From positions 6,078,501 through 6,142,500 of the forward strand of contig OX344763.1 in assembly GCA_947034895.1 (NCBI GenBank): a DNA stretch of 64,000 nucleotides, in the 5' to 3' direction. Shown piece by piece: positions 49,819-60,739 of this stretch (positions are counted from its first letter, which is position 1; each line of letters starts with the position of its first letter). This DNA comes from Rhytidiadelphus loreus. Lineage: Eukaryota > Streptophyta > Bryopsida > Hypnales > Hylocomiaceae. The translations under genes and the position numbers were made by a program. The notes beneath the pieces were generated by a model. It saw only the letters and a program-made list of their open reading frames with translations. It was not told where the DNA came from and did no database searches.

Positions 49819-50187
49819 AAGTTTTAGGGTTCGTGTGGTTTGGCAGTTTGTGGTTCCAGGCAGTAACCGTTAGTGAGTGTGTGTCAGAGTTCAAGGCTTA
49901 TGTTCTGAGAATGGAATGATTTGGGAAATGCGAATTGAAATCTCTGTAGGGGGGGGGGCTAGTACTTGGAGATGAGATTCTGGGGCGCAGAATTGCGTTA
50001 GGTGGGATTCGGAAACAATGGGTTTATATTTGGTTTTCATTTGCTTCGTTTAGAAACTTCCGGTACTGTCATAGTGTTAGGTAGTTTTCAATCCATTATC
50101 TGTTCATAGCGCAATTGAGAAGAGCATAAACAGGTGGATTTCATCGCGTCGGCAGTTTGAAGGGAGTATCAGGTGCAATTACCGGCC

Positions 50188-50418
50188 ATGGGCTCATTGA
50201 TGAGTCGTGAGAACAATATTGTAAACCTTTACAAAACAAACGGGAGAGAGGACCAGTTATTCTACAGGGTATCGAAGAGGAATAATTCTAGTCCAGGTGT
50301 TGAGGATTCTAGTGTATTTATTGGCTCTGGATCAAAGAGGAGGAGGGTTTGCATTGAAAAAAGCTACACAGTGAGGAAGTTTGGAGTAGCACTGGCTCGA
50401 AAAGCTTGCCTGTGCTAA
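50188..50418 (+). other. Small ORF in frame with the truncated gene copy
   Basis: An open frame of 76 residues from an ATG to TAA at 50416-50418. The frame continues past the TAA into the truncated copy of the 48-kb gene. The product (basic, with GSGSKRRRV) matches nothing I know, so coding status is doubtful. Confidence 0.25.
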
Positions 50419-50646
50419 AGGGACAGGCATCATTTCCTGGGTTACGACACCCTGTTTCAGGCGCTCCAGGACTCCGCGCCCGAATGCCCGACTGAATACG
50501 GCGAGGGTCTGGACGAGGTCTGTGCCCATTTGACCGCAGCTGCTTCGTTGATGCCAGGCGCAGGTGGCGTCTTCATTTTCAAAGATCGAGAGAAGATTGG
50601 CTACTCTTTGCGGTGGTTGGCAGCAAGGCTAACATCAGTCGAGTAA
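50419..50646 (+). pseudogene. Truncated copy of the 48-kb gene's last exon
   Basis: It aligns with 49125-49339 at high identity (GYDTLFQALQDS, PECPTEYGEG, GVFIFKDREKIGYSL, LAARLTSVE then TAA). The upstream two thirds of the exon are missing and an in-frame TAA stands just before the copy. A CAG at about 50424-50426 could serve as an acceptor, so use as an alternative last exon cannot be excluded. The frame is still intact, which suggests recent duplication or some constraint. Confidence 0.7.
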
Positions 50647-50654
50647 ATGACTGC

Positions 50655-50795
50655 GAGTCATTGTGTATAGTGTACTGTTCGATGCATGTGAAGTGCATCG
50701 TTACTAAAAACACAAGAAAAGAAGGAAACGAAAAAATTGAAGAACGTGGAAATTTGCGGGGATGATACGTCGAAGTTTAGGGTTTGGGAGGTTTG
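50655..50795 (+). repeat. 3' flank repeat, copy 3
   Basis: Follows the truncated copy and matches 49345-49480 closely (TGAAGTGCATCGTTACTAAA, TTGAAGAACGTGGAAATTTG), so the duplicated block covers the exon end and its 3' flank. Confidence 0.78.
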
Positions 50796-52139
50796 ACTCT
50801 GTGTCATCGGGTTTGGAGGTTAAAATATTCTATAGTATATTGGATTTCCTCCTCCGGGCCCTGAATAAGAGCAGTACAAACCAGCTGAAGAAGCTCTCGG
50901 TGGAGCACTAGGTACACACATCTGGCCTTTGTTTGCACAAGTGCTGGAAGTGGTGAGCTGTGAAGAACCGAGATGCGAACTTTTGTGTTTAAGGCATCTA
51001 GGAACGCAATGAGCCCTGTTTTTTTGGAGGGGGGGGGTGCGGTATACAGGTATCGTAAATTCCCACAACTGGATCACTATCTAGAACTGATCTATGCGGG
51101 AGGTTAAGTCGAATTATTGATCAGTTTCCACTGAATGTGATGGCTATATATTCCTCAGAGCTTATGTAGAGGCATGGACTACGATGTTGTTCAGATTACT
51201 GAACATGAGATGACAGGTCTCTGGGGTTGCCTTTCTTCGGGACAGATATGAAGCTAGGCTGCAATTCTGAGAACTGAAGAGTTTGAACTGAAAGTGCGGA
51301 AGCAAAACCAAGTAGCACTGGATAGAAGCGTACACAGGACGGATGCAGTCAATCATCTCGGATGCAAAATGTTGGAAGGGGAGAGCACCTTTTACTGATA
51401 AGGCCCCTGCTTGCAACTTGGGCAACATCCCACAATATGGGAACACGGCACGTGCACGGTGTAATTTGCTATGTGCAGTTTGCCGTGCACCCAGCAGGAG
51501 GTTACCCAGCTCTGCACCAGAGATCAAGGGGGAATCCCTTGATGCTGGATGTTGCAGCAACTGGTATAGCGGTTTCACCCAGGTCTCTCAACATTGGAGA
51601 ATCAGCGACACATAAGGAGAGGTGATGGAGATTAAAGCAATTTCACTATCCGGATTTTCCTGTAGGGATCTCCCGCAGTAGTGTAACACTGGTGCCAACC
51701 GTGGGTTGGTTTGTGTGCGCCTAGTAGTAGATTTGCAGATAGAAACTGCAGGGTGAGGGTAGTCAGGAATTCCATGAAAGTGTGAACTTGCGCATTGCAC
51801 TGGAATATGTCCCATGTCTTTTCGAATTCCAGAAAGTCTGAGCACTCCCACTTGCAGCATAGTCTTGTTTTAAGTTTTAGAATAAGTTGAGACCTTAAGA
51901 TTATACTCGAGGAGGTCACAGTAGGGGTTAATACAAGTTTTCGAAACACATACGTACATCGCACAGGGACACATGGGGCTGCAGGTAATTTTGGGAAGAT
52001 AGCCAGTAAGGGTATTTAATATACCGGTAGTACCGGTAGTAGTGAAATTAGGGGTTCGGAGGAGGGTGTTTTTCAGTCGTATTGGGTTTCTTTCAGAACA
52101 ATAGACCTTCCGGTTTCTCTATGGGTCTAGATTTTGGTA
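50796..52139. other. Intergenic DNA, no gene seen
   Basis: Mixed composition. Overlapping open frames occur on both strands at 51160-51960, none with a recognisable domain. A TTAA end-like GTAGGGGTTAA lies at about 51922. Confidence 0.4.
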
Positions 52140-52740
52140 TCAACCCCCAAATGCCCCTGGGGACCAAAAGTGTCCTCACATAGTTTAAGTCCAATTCAAA
52201 GTGCTGTAACTTTTGCATCCAATGTCTAAATTCAATAAAACTTGTTGGGGAACTTGTGCGCTCTCTTCTAGTTTGTGTGGTAAGATTTTCGTATCAACCC
52301 ACGATATACTGATTTTTTTGTAAGCCAATCGAAGTTCAGAGGTTCAATTTGGGTTCACCAAATTGCATTTGATAGCTGAAACTTTGGGGGCTTGTATCTC
52401 CTTCATCCAATGTTTGTTTTCAATAAAATTTGTTGGGTTATGTTCCCACTGAAATTCAGTTATTGTGGTAAAATTTTCATGTCAATCCAAGTTGTTTAGA
52501 ATGTTTGAGAGCAATTCGAATTCTGACATTTTTGGATTACAGTGAACTTTGGCGGCTTGTTTCTTCTTCATATAGTATCCGTTTTCAACCATTTTATTTG
52601 GAAAAGTTGCGCATACTATTCTAGTTTGTGTGGCTAAAATTTCATATCAATCCAAGAAGTTATGAGTGACTGAGAAGCATTTTAGTGGAAGGTTGTTTAG
52701 CCTCAAATGTGTTTTTTCTTGCTATTTTTTTGACATTTCA
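52140..52740 (+). repeat. Threefold internal repeat, about 180 bp each
   Basis: Three diverged units at about 52190-52330, 52380-52510 and 52550-52670 share the order: a phrase for CTTTTGCATCCAATG, TTTTCAATAAAA, CTAGTTTGTGTGG, then AAATTTTCATATCAATCCAA. The block starts with CAACCCCCAAATGCCCC, close to a TTAA-family end, so it may be a long member of that family. Confidence 0.55.
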
Positions 52741-53407
52741 AAGCCATTTTTTAGACACAATGAGTCAATTGAATGATATTTTTTTCACCAATGTGTTTGT
52801 ATGCTGAATTTGAATCACTTTGTAGTTTAAAGTTTTTTCATTTCAGTAGGTTTAGAAATCGAATTTCACCTCCAAATGTGTTGCTAGGAAAATTTCAGCA
52901 TCCTTTTTCAACACTAAAACATTGTAATCTTGCAATCTATGTGGCCAAATGACTTCAAATTTGATTCACGTCATGTACAACACATACACTACAAGATTGC
53001 ATAGTTGAAGTTTCTATACTTTAGTGACATTTAGATCCTCTAACACTTCAAAAGCAATGATGTTTGTGCAGAATGTTTTGTGTTTGAGGGGACATTATCA
53101 TCCTCATTAAACTCAATGGGGCATTTTGTTTTTACCTTTGCATCTTGAATTTGCCTTCCCAAGAATTTGCATTTCCCAGTTCATATCAGGAATAGTACCA
53201 GGAATAGGTCCTCCCACCAGCTAAGAAGACATATGATTCGGTGAACAGATGGTCATATTGTCAGGATAGCATGTTTCAGAGTGCCAAAATTGTGATTTTC
53301 AACTGCTTGAAGCTTTGAAGCTCTGAAAACTAGGAAAGGCACAGATTTGAGGTTTCAATTGGGTGGCTGAAATTGTACCAATTTCAGTCCCATTTGCCAT
53401 TTTGCCA
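52741..53407. other. Intergenic spacer, no gene seen
   Basis: Continues in the style of the preceding repeat, with no coding signal. Confidence 0.4.
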
Positions 53408-53747
53408 TAAGGTAGGAGGTCCATAAAGCACTGAAGCTCTAAAAGCATCCTCTAACACAAAGGTACATTTTACTTTCTCATTGCACCCGCAATGTGCAAG
53501 TAGTGTGCATTTCAGGAGGTGGATGCTTTTTAGTGACCACTATGTTTCAACTTCAAAAATTCATAACTAACTCCACAAAGCTCCAAAAAATATGAAACGC
53601 CTTGAGTCAAATGCCAATTCCATTTGTTTTTCAAGGAAAATTTCACTGGAAAAATATTTTAGGAGGTGGATGCTTTTTTCAAGAAGTCTAACCTCCCCCA
53701 ATTAATTTTTAGTTCTTAAATGGGCACTTCATGAACCTCCTACCTTA
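53408..53747. mobile_element. MITE-like element with ends TAAGGTAGGAGG
   Basis: Left end TAAGGTAGGAGGTCCATAAA and right end (inverse TAAGGTAGGAGGTTCATGAA) pair over about 20 bp. Same ends as 3359-3817. The right part, 53555-53747, is similar to 54835-54987. Confidence 0.6.
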
Positions 53748-54737
53748 CATGAGGTCTTTATGCATATTTTGCTCGCATTTTTGAAGTTTCCATCATTGAA
53801 AGCTAAAATAATAGTTCATTTTGCACCACCAAAAAATCACAGAAACTCAAAATAATGGGGACAAGTAATAAGAGAGTTCTCAAAATAATGAGGACAAGTG
53901 GTAAGAGAGTTCTGGAAAATCTTGTTTTGGGGGCACTTATAACATACTTTTTCCAAAAAAAACTTATAGGATTTCTAAACCGAGTTTTCAAATATCTTGC
54001 AACCAGTGATGCTATCAATACTACCTTTGTTGCAAAGACGAATTTTGATAGAAAAATTCTGCAACTACCATGCACAGATATCTAGCAGCTCCGCGATTGC
54101 TGGAAGGCAACTCTTCAATAGCTCATCACTGTCACCGATTTCAGAAGCCACAGGAGTTTGGCTATTGCATAGCAGGCAGAGCTCTAGAGTTCAAGAGACT
54201 CCCAACATTCTCAGGCTCAGGGGAGAATGCATCCATGTGATTAACTTACAGATTGTTAGGCATCATTACAATCCAACCTCAATAACATTTAATTCCTTTT
54301 CAGTTGTTACCACCATACCTTGATTATTATGTCACCAACAAAGAATCTTGGAACTGATTTCCATTTTCCAAAAGTCTTCCATTAACATAATAACCATTTT
54401 GGATAGTGAATGACTCTATTTATAGTACTATAGAGGTGGTGCCCTTATAAGTGGTTGATTTTGGGCACACTTTCTTTTGTTTTAACTTCTTCTCTATGAC
54501 ATGTTTTGATACTGTTGGTGTCATTTCTTAAGGTGCATCAAATGGATTTGGACATCACCTACATGACACTTTTAGCATGTTGCACCTTGCATCTTTGAAA
54601 ATTTGTAACTAATTCACAATGCTTTCAAAAATTATGGAACCCCTTGCATTTTGATTCATAGTCCTTCACCAATGTGCGAAAATTGTTGTTCATTTCCTAA
54701 AGCTTATTAGTTATGCCATAGAGCTTATTTGTGCGAT

Positions 54738-54987
54738 TTAAGGTGTAGCTACCTTACAGGCTCTAAAAGTTTACTTCATCGATGTACCAAAAGTGAACAT
54801 ATCAAGGGGTGGACGCTTTTGGAACCCACTGTGATTCCCACTCCAAAATTCATAACTAATTCCACAAATCACATGCCAAATCCATTTGCTTTTCAAGTAA
54901 AATTTATTGAAAAATATTGCAAAAAGTCAAACTCTTCAAAACTGCAAATCAGCTAATAAAAGGTCACTTCATGGACCTCCTACCTTA
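54738..54987. mobile_element. Second, decayed TAAGGTAGGAGG element
   Basis: The right end CATGGACCTCCTACCTTA is clear, and the preceding 150 bp parallel 53555-53747. The left end is only a weak TTAAGGTGTAG, so the left boundary is approximate. Confidence 0.45.
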
Positions 54988-55325
54988 GATGCATTTATGA
55001 TAACCCTCAAAGTGATTTTGTCATATGTTATCTAACTTCTTCTTTTTAATGAGCCCTTGATATCATCATGTTTTTGTGTGAAAATTGGAGGTGATTTTAT
55101 GGAGCAATGTTTTCTTGGGGACAATTTTCACAAAATCTAAGAAAACAAGCAGCTATGCTACGAGAGGCTTTGTCCATGTACTGTAGCACTAGAAAAGTGG
55201 AATGAGAAAACCAGTAAGTACGGTGATAAAAGAACAATGTCTAGAGACATTGGTTTCTTTTTCCTCCTTCTTTGTCAAAGTGGCTTGGTTTCCAAGGTAA
55301 GGTACCCATTCAAACTTCTCCACAG

Positions 55326-55640
55326 TCTGTACGTTCTGTCGATGCAAAGTCCTCCTCGTCCCTTTTCGATCCAGAGCCAGCAAAAGCACTGCTCGCGAGG
55401 TTATCTGAATGCATCAACAAAAGGGATCGCGGGATACCCGCCCCCATCGGTACAGACAAGGGTACAGACAACTTCAAACAACTGGGTATCAATCGACTTT
55501 TTCTCAACGCACCAGGAAAATCTACGACCTCATCCACTCTGAAATCTACCAACCCATTGATTCTACAATCTACGAAACTCGACGTGCTTGTCGAAGGGCT
55601 CGTTTCGGAGGAGCCTTGCACTTGCGGCTTGGTTCGCAAG
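55326..55640 (+). other. Possible unrecognised exon, 105 codons
   Basis: Open from an acceptor-like CTCCACAG to a donor-like CGCAAG/GTAACG, exactly 105 codons. The reading has a mixed, protein-like composition (LFDPEPAKALLARLSECINK, LGINRLFLNAPGKS) without an ATG of its own. The donor context CTTGGTTCGCAAGGTAACG resembles CTTGGTTTCCAAGGTAAGG at 55283-55301. No family is recognised and no partner exon fits well. Confidence 0.3.
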
Positions 55641-56089
55641 GTAACGTACGTCACTACCGATGCTCGATTAAATCGCTAGCGTCCCACTCTTCCCCTCTCG
55701 TAAATCAATCTCGTTGCGCTTCTAGTATGTGAGCTCTCTTTTGGTCCTGAAAAATGCGCATACGTGTAGTGAGGCGATGATTCTAGGGCAAATATTCAGG
55801 CGAGGTCGTGTTGCAGGGGGAGGCCAGACGTCGGTAAATCTCGAGACCTGATGTCAAGCTGAGACTTTCGGTAAGTTGGATCTTGTTCAATCGTCGCCTG
55901 ATCATCCTTTCCGCGATTTTATTTGCGATTACGCATTGATTGTTTGTTGATTTTTTTTTCCCGTTGGTTGTGAGGAACCCTAAGTCGTGACTTCCGGCAC
56001 GGGTGGTGACTCCTTTGTGCAGGTGTTGCGCGGGAAATCGGTTTTCGGTTTTGGGGTTTGGGTGTGAGATGGCGAATTAGAGGTGTGCG

Positions 56090-56389
56090 ATGATGGCCAT
56101 GGACATGGATCCTGGTCTTTGGGGCAACCTTCCGACGGAGCTTTTGCAGCTGGTGTTTTCTCGCCTGGGGGGAGCGGAAATCTGTCGGCTGCGGATCCTG
56201 TCGAAGAAATGGAAGCGGGATATCGATCGAATGAGAGCCGAGTTCAATTGGGATCCCAATCTGTGGGGGATGCTCCCCCAGGAGCTTTTGCGACTGGTGT
56301 TTTCGCGGCTTCGCGTGAATGACATCGGTCGCCTGCGGATTCTTTCCAAGGAGTGGAAAAGAGATATAGATTCGATGATTGGATCCTGA
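56090..56389 (+). CDS. Double F-box protein, 99 aa
   Basis: A single-exon ORF from the first of two adjacent ATGs. Residues 9-48 (LWGNLPTELLQLVFSRL, then ICRLRILSKKWKRDI) and 57-96 (LWGMLPQELLRLVFSRL, then IGRLRILSKEWKRDI) are both F-boxes, 48 residues apart and about 70% alike, so a single F-box was duplicated in tandem. F-boxes bind SKP1/ASK in SCF ubiquitin ligases. Plant members of the LW-N-LP type normally run to 350-400 residues with a kelch or other substrate-binding part; none follows here, and the stop codon comes three residues after the second F-box. It could be a truncated gene, an adaptor-titrating microprotein, or the first exon of a longer form. GC-rich coding use supports a real or recent coding sequence. 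Confidence 0.7.
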   Translation: MMAMDMDPGLWGNLPTELLQLVFSRLGGAEICRLRILSKKWKRDIDRMRAEFNWDPNLWGMLPQELLRLVFSRLRVNDIGRLRILSKEWKRDIDSMIGS

Positions 56390-57900
56390 ATTCAGTCGGG
56401 TGTTGGAAACATATGACATGCTTGGTGGCAGAAGGGTCGTTTCGAGTTTTTAGTTTTGGAATGGCGACGGAAGTTTACTTTGCTTTTGGTAGCAAACGGG
56501 TCCCCTGTTTATTGTTGTGATGACCCCCTGTAAAGTTTTGAAAAAACAAACAAAAAGCTTGAATCCCCGGGCTTAACTCAGACTTGTTTACATCTACTGG
56601 TGCTCCTGCATCGAGGCTCTGTTTACACGGTGAGTGCTGTCAAAACCCAAACATTGAGATTTCAGCCACTGACTGCAGTGTGCATGGATCTCGGGTCACT
56701 ATTTCTTTCTATTTTAGAGAACAATGACTTGGTGAGTTAGTCATACAAAGAGCCCTTCACCTACCCTTGCGGAACTCCACCTTTCTCTATTAGCCACTGT
56801 TGATCCTCTTTCTCCTTAGGGCAAGCGATTTGGCTGAGTGTTGGGACAAGTATTGGCTGCGGTAACCTCAAGCATTTGACAAGATCAAGTAGCATCCTTC
56901 TTCCTAGCCCAAATCGGCATTCCTGGTCTGCTAGTGGCACCATCAAGGTGCCAGAGGTTTTTTCACGGCAGTTGCTAGGATTTCGGAGTTCACATTGTCC
57001 TTTTGCGGAGAAAGCAGCAAGGCGTTGGAGATGTAGCGGTTAGTGACAAAAGACTTGTTTGTGCCCTCTTTTCTTTTTCAGACGATTTGAAGGATTTTGC
57101 ACGATGTGGCAGGGTTTGAAGAGCGGAAGCAACACCACCCTGAAATCTTCCCACCGGTACATGTGGGATTGTGGGAAGTGCCCTTTAGCCTGTCACCAAT
57201 CAATGTTGGAACTTGGTTATGTTTTGCGAGAGACTGATGTGTCGGTGCCTATGGGTGGGCCATGAATTTCCAATATTTACTAAGAGTAGGACTTTACTGC
57301 TCCAACAAGAGCCTGCAAAATTCCTTTCACTGCACTTGACTGCACATTCTCCTGGCTGCTGGTCCAGTAGATGTAAATGTGGCAAAGTTTGTAGTTCACG
57401 ATGCTGTAGCGGACTGTGGACAGGGAAACGCAACGGTATTAGGGGATTGTTTGTTGTGGTTTTCAAGGGGCTAGTTGTCGCAAGGGCTTGTGTACGACTG
57501 CAAGACTAAAGCGTGGACGTTTTTGTGATTGGAAGAGCAGCAGCCATGGATAACCCATTAGTCCTTCTGAAGCTGATCACATTTTTCCTTGTTCAGATAC
57601 GGATGTCTTCAGATCTGGGCAATTTGACATCTATCATATGTCGACGAGAGAAGGATCAGGCAATGTTGTACCATCTTGATGAATTTTGTTACTTTGGACA
57701 TTCAGTGGAATGTGAATATGTACAGTAGACCAGCTTGTGCGATCCACTTCCAATTCAGGAGCTCAATTCCAATTCAGGAGCTCAATTCATGCTAGCAAAG
57801 GCTCAAAGGAAGGCTCCAAAATTGTTTCCATACTAAAAGCATCCTCTAGTTTAATCTCATATGAGTTGACATAGAATTTTTCAATGTTATGATGAAGACG
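56390..57900. other. DNA between F-box gene and amidohydrolase, no gene assigned
   Basis: Mostly non-repetitive. Around 57100-57240 one frame reads HHPEIFPPVHVGLWEVPF, which is protein-like, but it is short and has no identified partner exons. A direct duplication of CCAATTCAGGAGCTCAATTC lies at 57748-57787. Confidence 0.35.
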
Positions 57901-58059
57901 CTTTTAGAATACCAAAACTTTGATGAATCGTAATTAATTGTACAAGCATTCAAATTTGTTTGATTCATCAGCATTGTTCTCTACAGCACATAGTCTTTTC
58001 CACAAAAGATCATTTGAATCAAGATACCAGGCCACGGTTTTAGAGCATCCCGCCTTACG

Positions 58060-60009
58060 TTACAAATGCATCTGTTTGACGATCACACCCTGCTTCATCA
58101 CCAGGAGAATTTGCGAAGGATCGGAAAGAGACGCGAAGTTGTCGGTCAAAGGATTGGTCTTGAGAACAAGGAGGTCAGCATAGGCCCCCGGAGCAACAAC
58201 ACCAATCTCGCCCTCCATGTTGAACAGTTCGGCGCAAGCGGTAGTGGCAGAGCGGAGCACAGAGGCCGGGCTTTGAACCTGGCAGCGGAGGGCGAACTCT
58301 TCCAGCTGATGTTTGTGCATGGACCCCAGCAAGTCGCTGCCGAAACAAATGTTCACTCCGTGATTGTGTGCCAACGACAGAGCTTCCAATCCTTTGGCCA
58401 GAAGGTCACTCACCTTATCCACCTGGTTCAGGGATGCCGTTAAGTTTTCGCATAATCACTACAGACTTGAACTATTGACAGCCATTATTGGTCGATTATC
58501 CTAGATTTGTAGCGAGTTTTTATGTTCGTTGCATTTTGAGCTCATTTTGACATATTTTCTAAGCAATTACACTTGGACACATCAGCCTAGTAGTCTAGTC
58601 AATAGAATCACCCCTTAGCCAAAAAAATATCGTCTTCTAGCTCACACTGTCGCTGACCTGGTCTCGGGGCATGCCGGAGGCTTCGCCCCCTCGCTTGATG
58701 CGATCGTACGTCACCAAGGTGGGCACCAGAAAAGCGCCTTTCTGCTTCAGAAGCTCCACGCACTCCATATCAATGTGATTCCCGTGCTCGATGGAGCGGA
58801 CCCCAAGCTCCAGACACCGCTTCACGGCTGGGGCGGTGTACGCGTGTGCGCAGACATACGTGCCAGCATTGCGCGCTTCCTCCACTATGGCCGCAATCTC
58901 CTCTCCTGAGAATTGGAGATTGGCAAGACGGTCCGTTGGGGAGGACACCCCGCCTGAAGCCATGATCTGAAGGTGGAGATATCACCCAATTCCGTTTCCC
59001 TCCCCAATTAATTTAGTGGATGTCAGACCTGGAGGCATGGACGCTGAAAGAGAATCAAGACGAACTCGTGAGCAATGTTCACAAATGTGGAGCCCTAAAT
59101 TTAGCAAAGGCTTCTTTGAAAAACTTTTCTATTGCTACGGAAAATGCGAAGATCACAGTGGTCACCTTCAATTTCTAGCCAATTTAGCACTGTTTTTAGC
59201 ACCTTGGGCTCCTTGAGAAAATCGCATTTGGAACCACTGCTGGTCGTGAATACCCAATTACAACATTCACGAACATCCGCAGAAAATCGCCAAAATGCTC
59301 CGTTTTCTTTCTGAAGATTCATGATTTCCACTTCCCTACACGGAAACTTTCACCTCTGCTGACAATTTTGATGATCTGCATCAAAAATTTCATAAGCGGA
59401 GACTCTGTTCCTTACCTTGATGTGGTGAGCCCCGCGCCGTAGCTCCTCCCTCGCCGCGACCCGCACTTCCGTCACGCCGTCACAGACCCTCCCCAACGCC
59501 ATCCCACAACACCCCTGCTCCCGATCCTCCCCTCTTAGTCGCATATCTCCATGCCCCCCCGTTTGCGACAGCGCATGCCCACAGAACAGCACGCGCGGGC
59601 CTCGAATACTCCCCTCCTCCACCGCCTTCGCCAGGCCCCAGTCGCATCCCCCGGCGTCCCGGACGGTGGTGAAGCCGCGCAGGAGCATGTCTTCCAATAC
59701 AACGCTCGCCCGCGCCGTGACCAAGCTCGCAGGGAGCACCAGGAGGTCGTGCAGGTTGGCGGAGACGGCCGTGACGTGCACGTGGGCGTCGCACAAGCCG
59801 GGGAGGACATAAGCGCCGCGGAGGTCGATGGTGGGGTGGGGGTGGGTGATGGGGGGAGGGGAGGGGGTAATTCTCGTGATGCGCTTGCCGTGGATCAGGA
59901 TGTGCGCTCCCGGCATTACGGCTGCGTCCTCGCCGTCCACGCTAGATATCAGATTGCAATTCTGTAACAGAATGGCGTCGCCCGCGTACGACGTGTTCGT
60001 AGCGTCCAT
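58060..60009 (-). CDS. Metal-dependent amidohydrolase (imidazolonepropionase-like), 421 aa
   Basis: Three exons: complement of 59416-60009, 58658-58966 and 58060-58422, all phase 0 with GT-AG introns of 449 and 235 bp. The start is the only ATG before the beta-strand-rich N-terminus. Residues 74-78 (DAHVH) give the two histidines of the amidohydrolase HxH metal site after the LRGAYVLPGL signature; K198 (HHIK, at the exon 1/2 junction) is the likely carbamylated lysine bridging two metals; H239 (CAHAYT) and H259 (SIEHGNHID) are the further metal ligands; D331 (FGSD) is the catalytic aspartate. The last 60 residues carry the family end ADLLVLKTNPL. This is the clade that holds imidazolonepropionase-like hydrolases, Xaa-Pro dipeptidases and ochratoxinase-like enzymes; the substrate cannot be told. 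No signal peptide is seen, so the cytosol is likely. The family is best known from bacteria and fungi, but plant members exist. Confidence 0.88.
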
Positions 60010-60219
60010 GGCGCAGTCGCCGCTTGCCTGCCCGTGGGAAGGCTGGAATCGCGACGACGGAGCTCGAGGCCCAAGCGTGCGCGCGACGAGAGCAAGCAGC
60101 TGAAGGCAGGGTGCGGAGTGCTAATCGCACGACATTGTTCGGTTTTATTGTTCGCAGTGACAAAAGCTACTGTAGGTGACAAGAGGAAGTTGGAGTAGCG
60201 TGCTTTTCATCACACCTTA

Positions 60220-60434
60220 GAGCCAGTTGCCATTGGTAATCGGCACCGGAGGCCCATCCAGGTTGACCACGGACATATAGCTTAAAAAAATTTGAAATCT
60301 TGGCCTCCCGTACAGTTTTGAAAGCAAGATCTTACGGAGGGTCCGGAAGGTGTAGTTTTGCTTTCAACTTTTGCAGATCTAGAGGTTGGAGGTTTAGGCT
60401 TGGACCCTTCCACCTCCCCAATGGCAACTAGCTC
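60220..60434. mobile_element. Tourist-like MITE, TTA target duplication
   Basis: Ends GAGCCAGTTGCCATTGG and inverse GAGCTAGTTGCCATTGG differ at one position in 17; both are flanked by TTA (60217-60219 and 60435-60437). The element is 215 bp. The ends share the GAGC...CCATTG layout with 41465-41823. It sits 210 bp upstream of the amidohydrolase start, within its likely promoter. Confidence 0.72.
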
Positions 60435-60739
60435 TTAATCAATGATAGTCGTAGATATTTCAAGGAACAAGTCATGCATTCTTCGATAGAGGACATGTTT
60501 AGATCCCAAACTATTTAATCCCTCACCGCCTGAGAGGACGAAATACATCCCCTTTTTAGTGTATTTTGAGTTATTCAAGTAGTGAAGGGTTAAGGACCTT
60601 TTTCCTTGGGACTTTACTTGGAAAGTGAAGCACTCCTAGGATAGAGCCTCGTGAAGTGTAGGTGTTTGTTAGCACCATTTTATTGGAAATAATGCAATTT
60701 TACAAGGCATCGTTAAAGAGTGGGAGCAACAATGTGAGC

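Noticed and set aside
55297..55325. A 29-bp intron that would join a hydrophobic N-terminus at 55237 to the 55326 exon in phase
   Set aside because: Phases and splice words fit, but 29 bp is well below the minimum size for plant introns, so I treat it as chance.
55919..56419. A 166-codon minus-strand frame over the F-box gene
   Set aside because: It is the antisense of a GC-rich coding sequence; the plus strand carries two clear F-boxes, while the minus frame has no known motif.
57059..57728. Several ORFs between the F-box gene and the amidohydrolase
   Set aside because: No frame keeps a protein-like reading for more than about 40 residues, and none matches a family; not enough for a gene.
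59480..59967. Arginine-rich frames on both strands over exon 1 of the amidohydrolase
   Set aside because: Compositional shadows. The true frame has the HxH site and family order.
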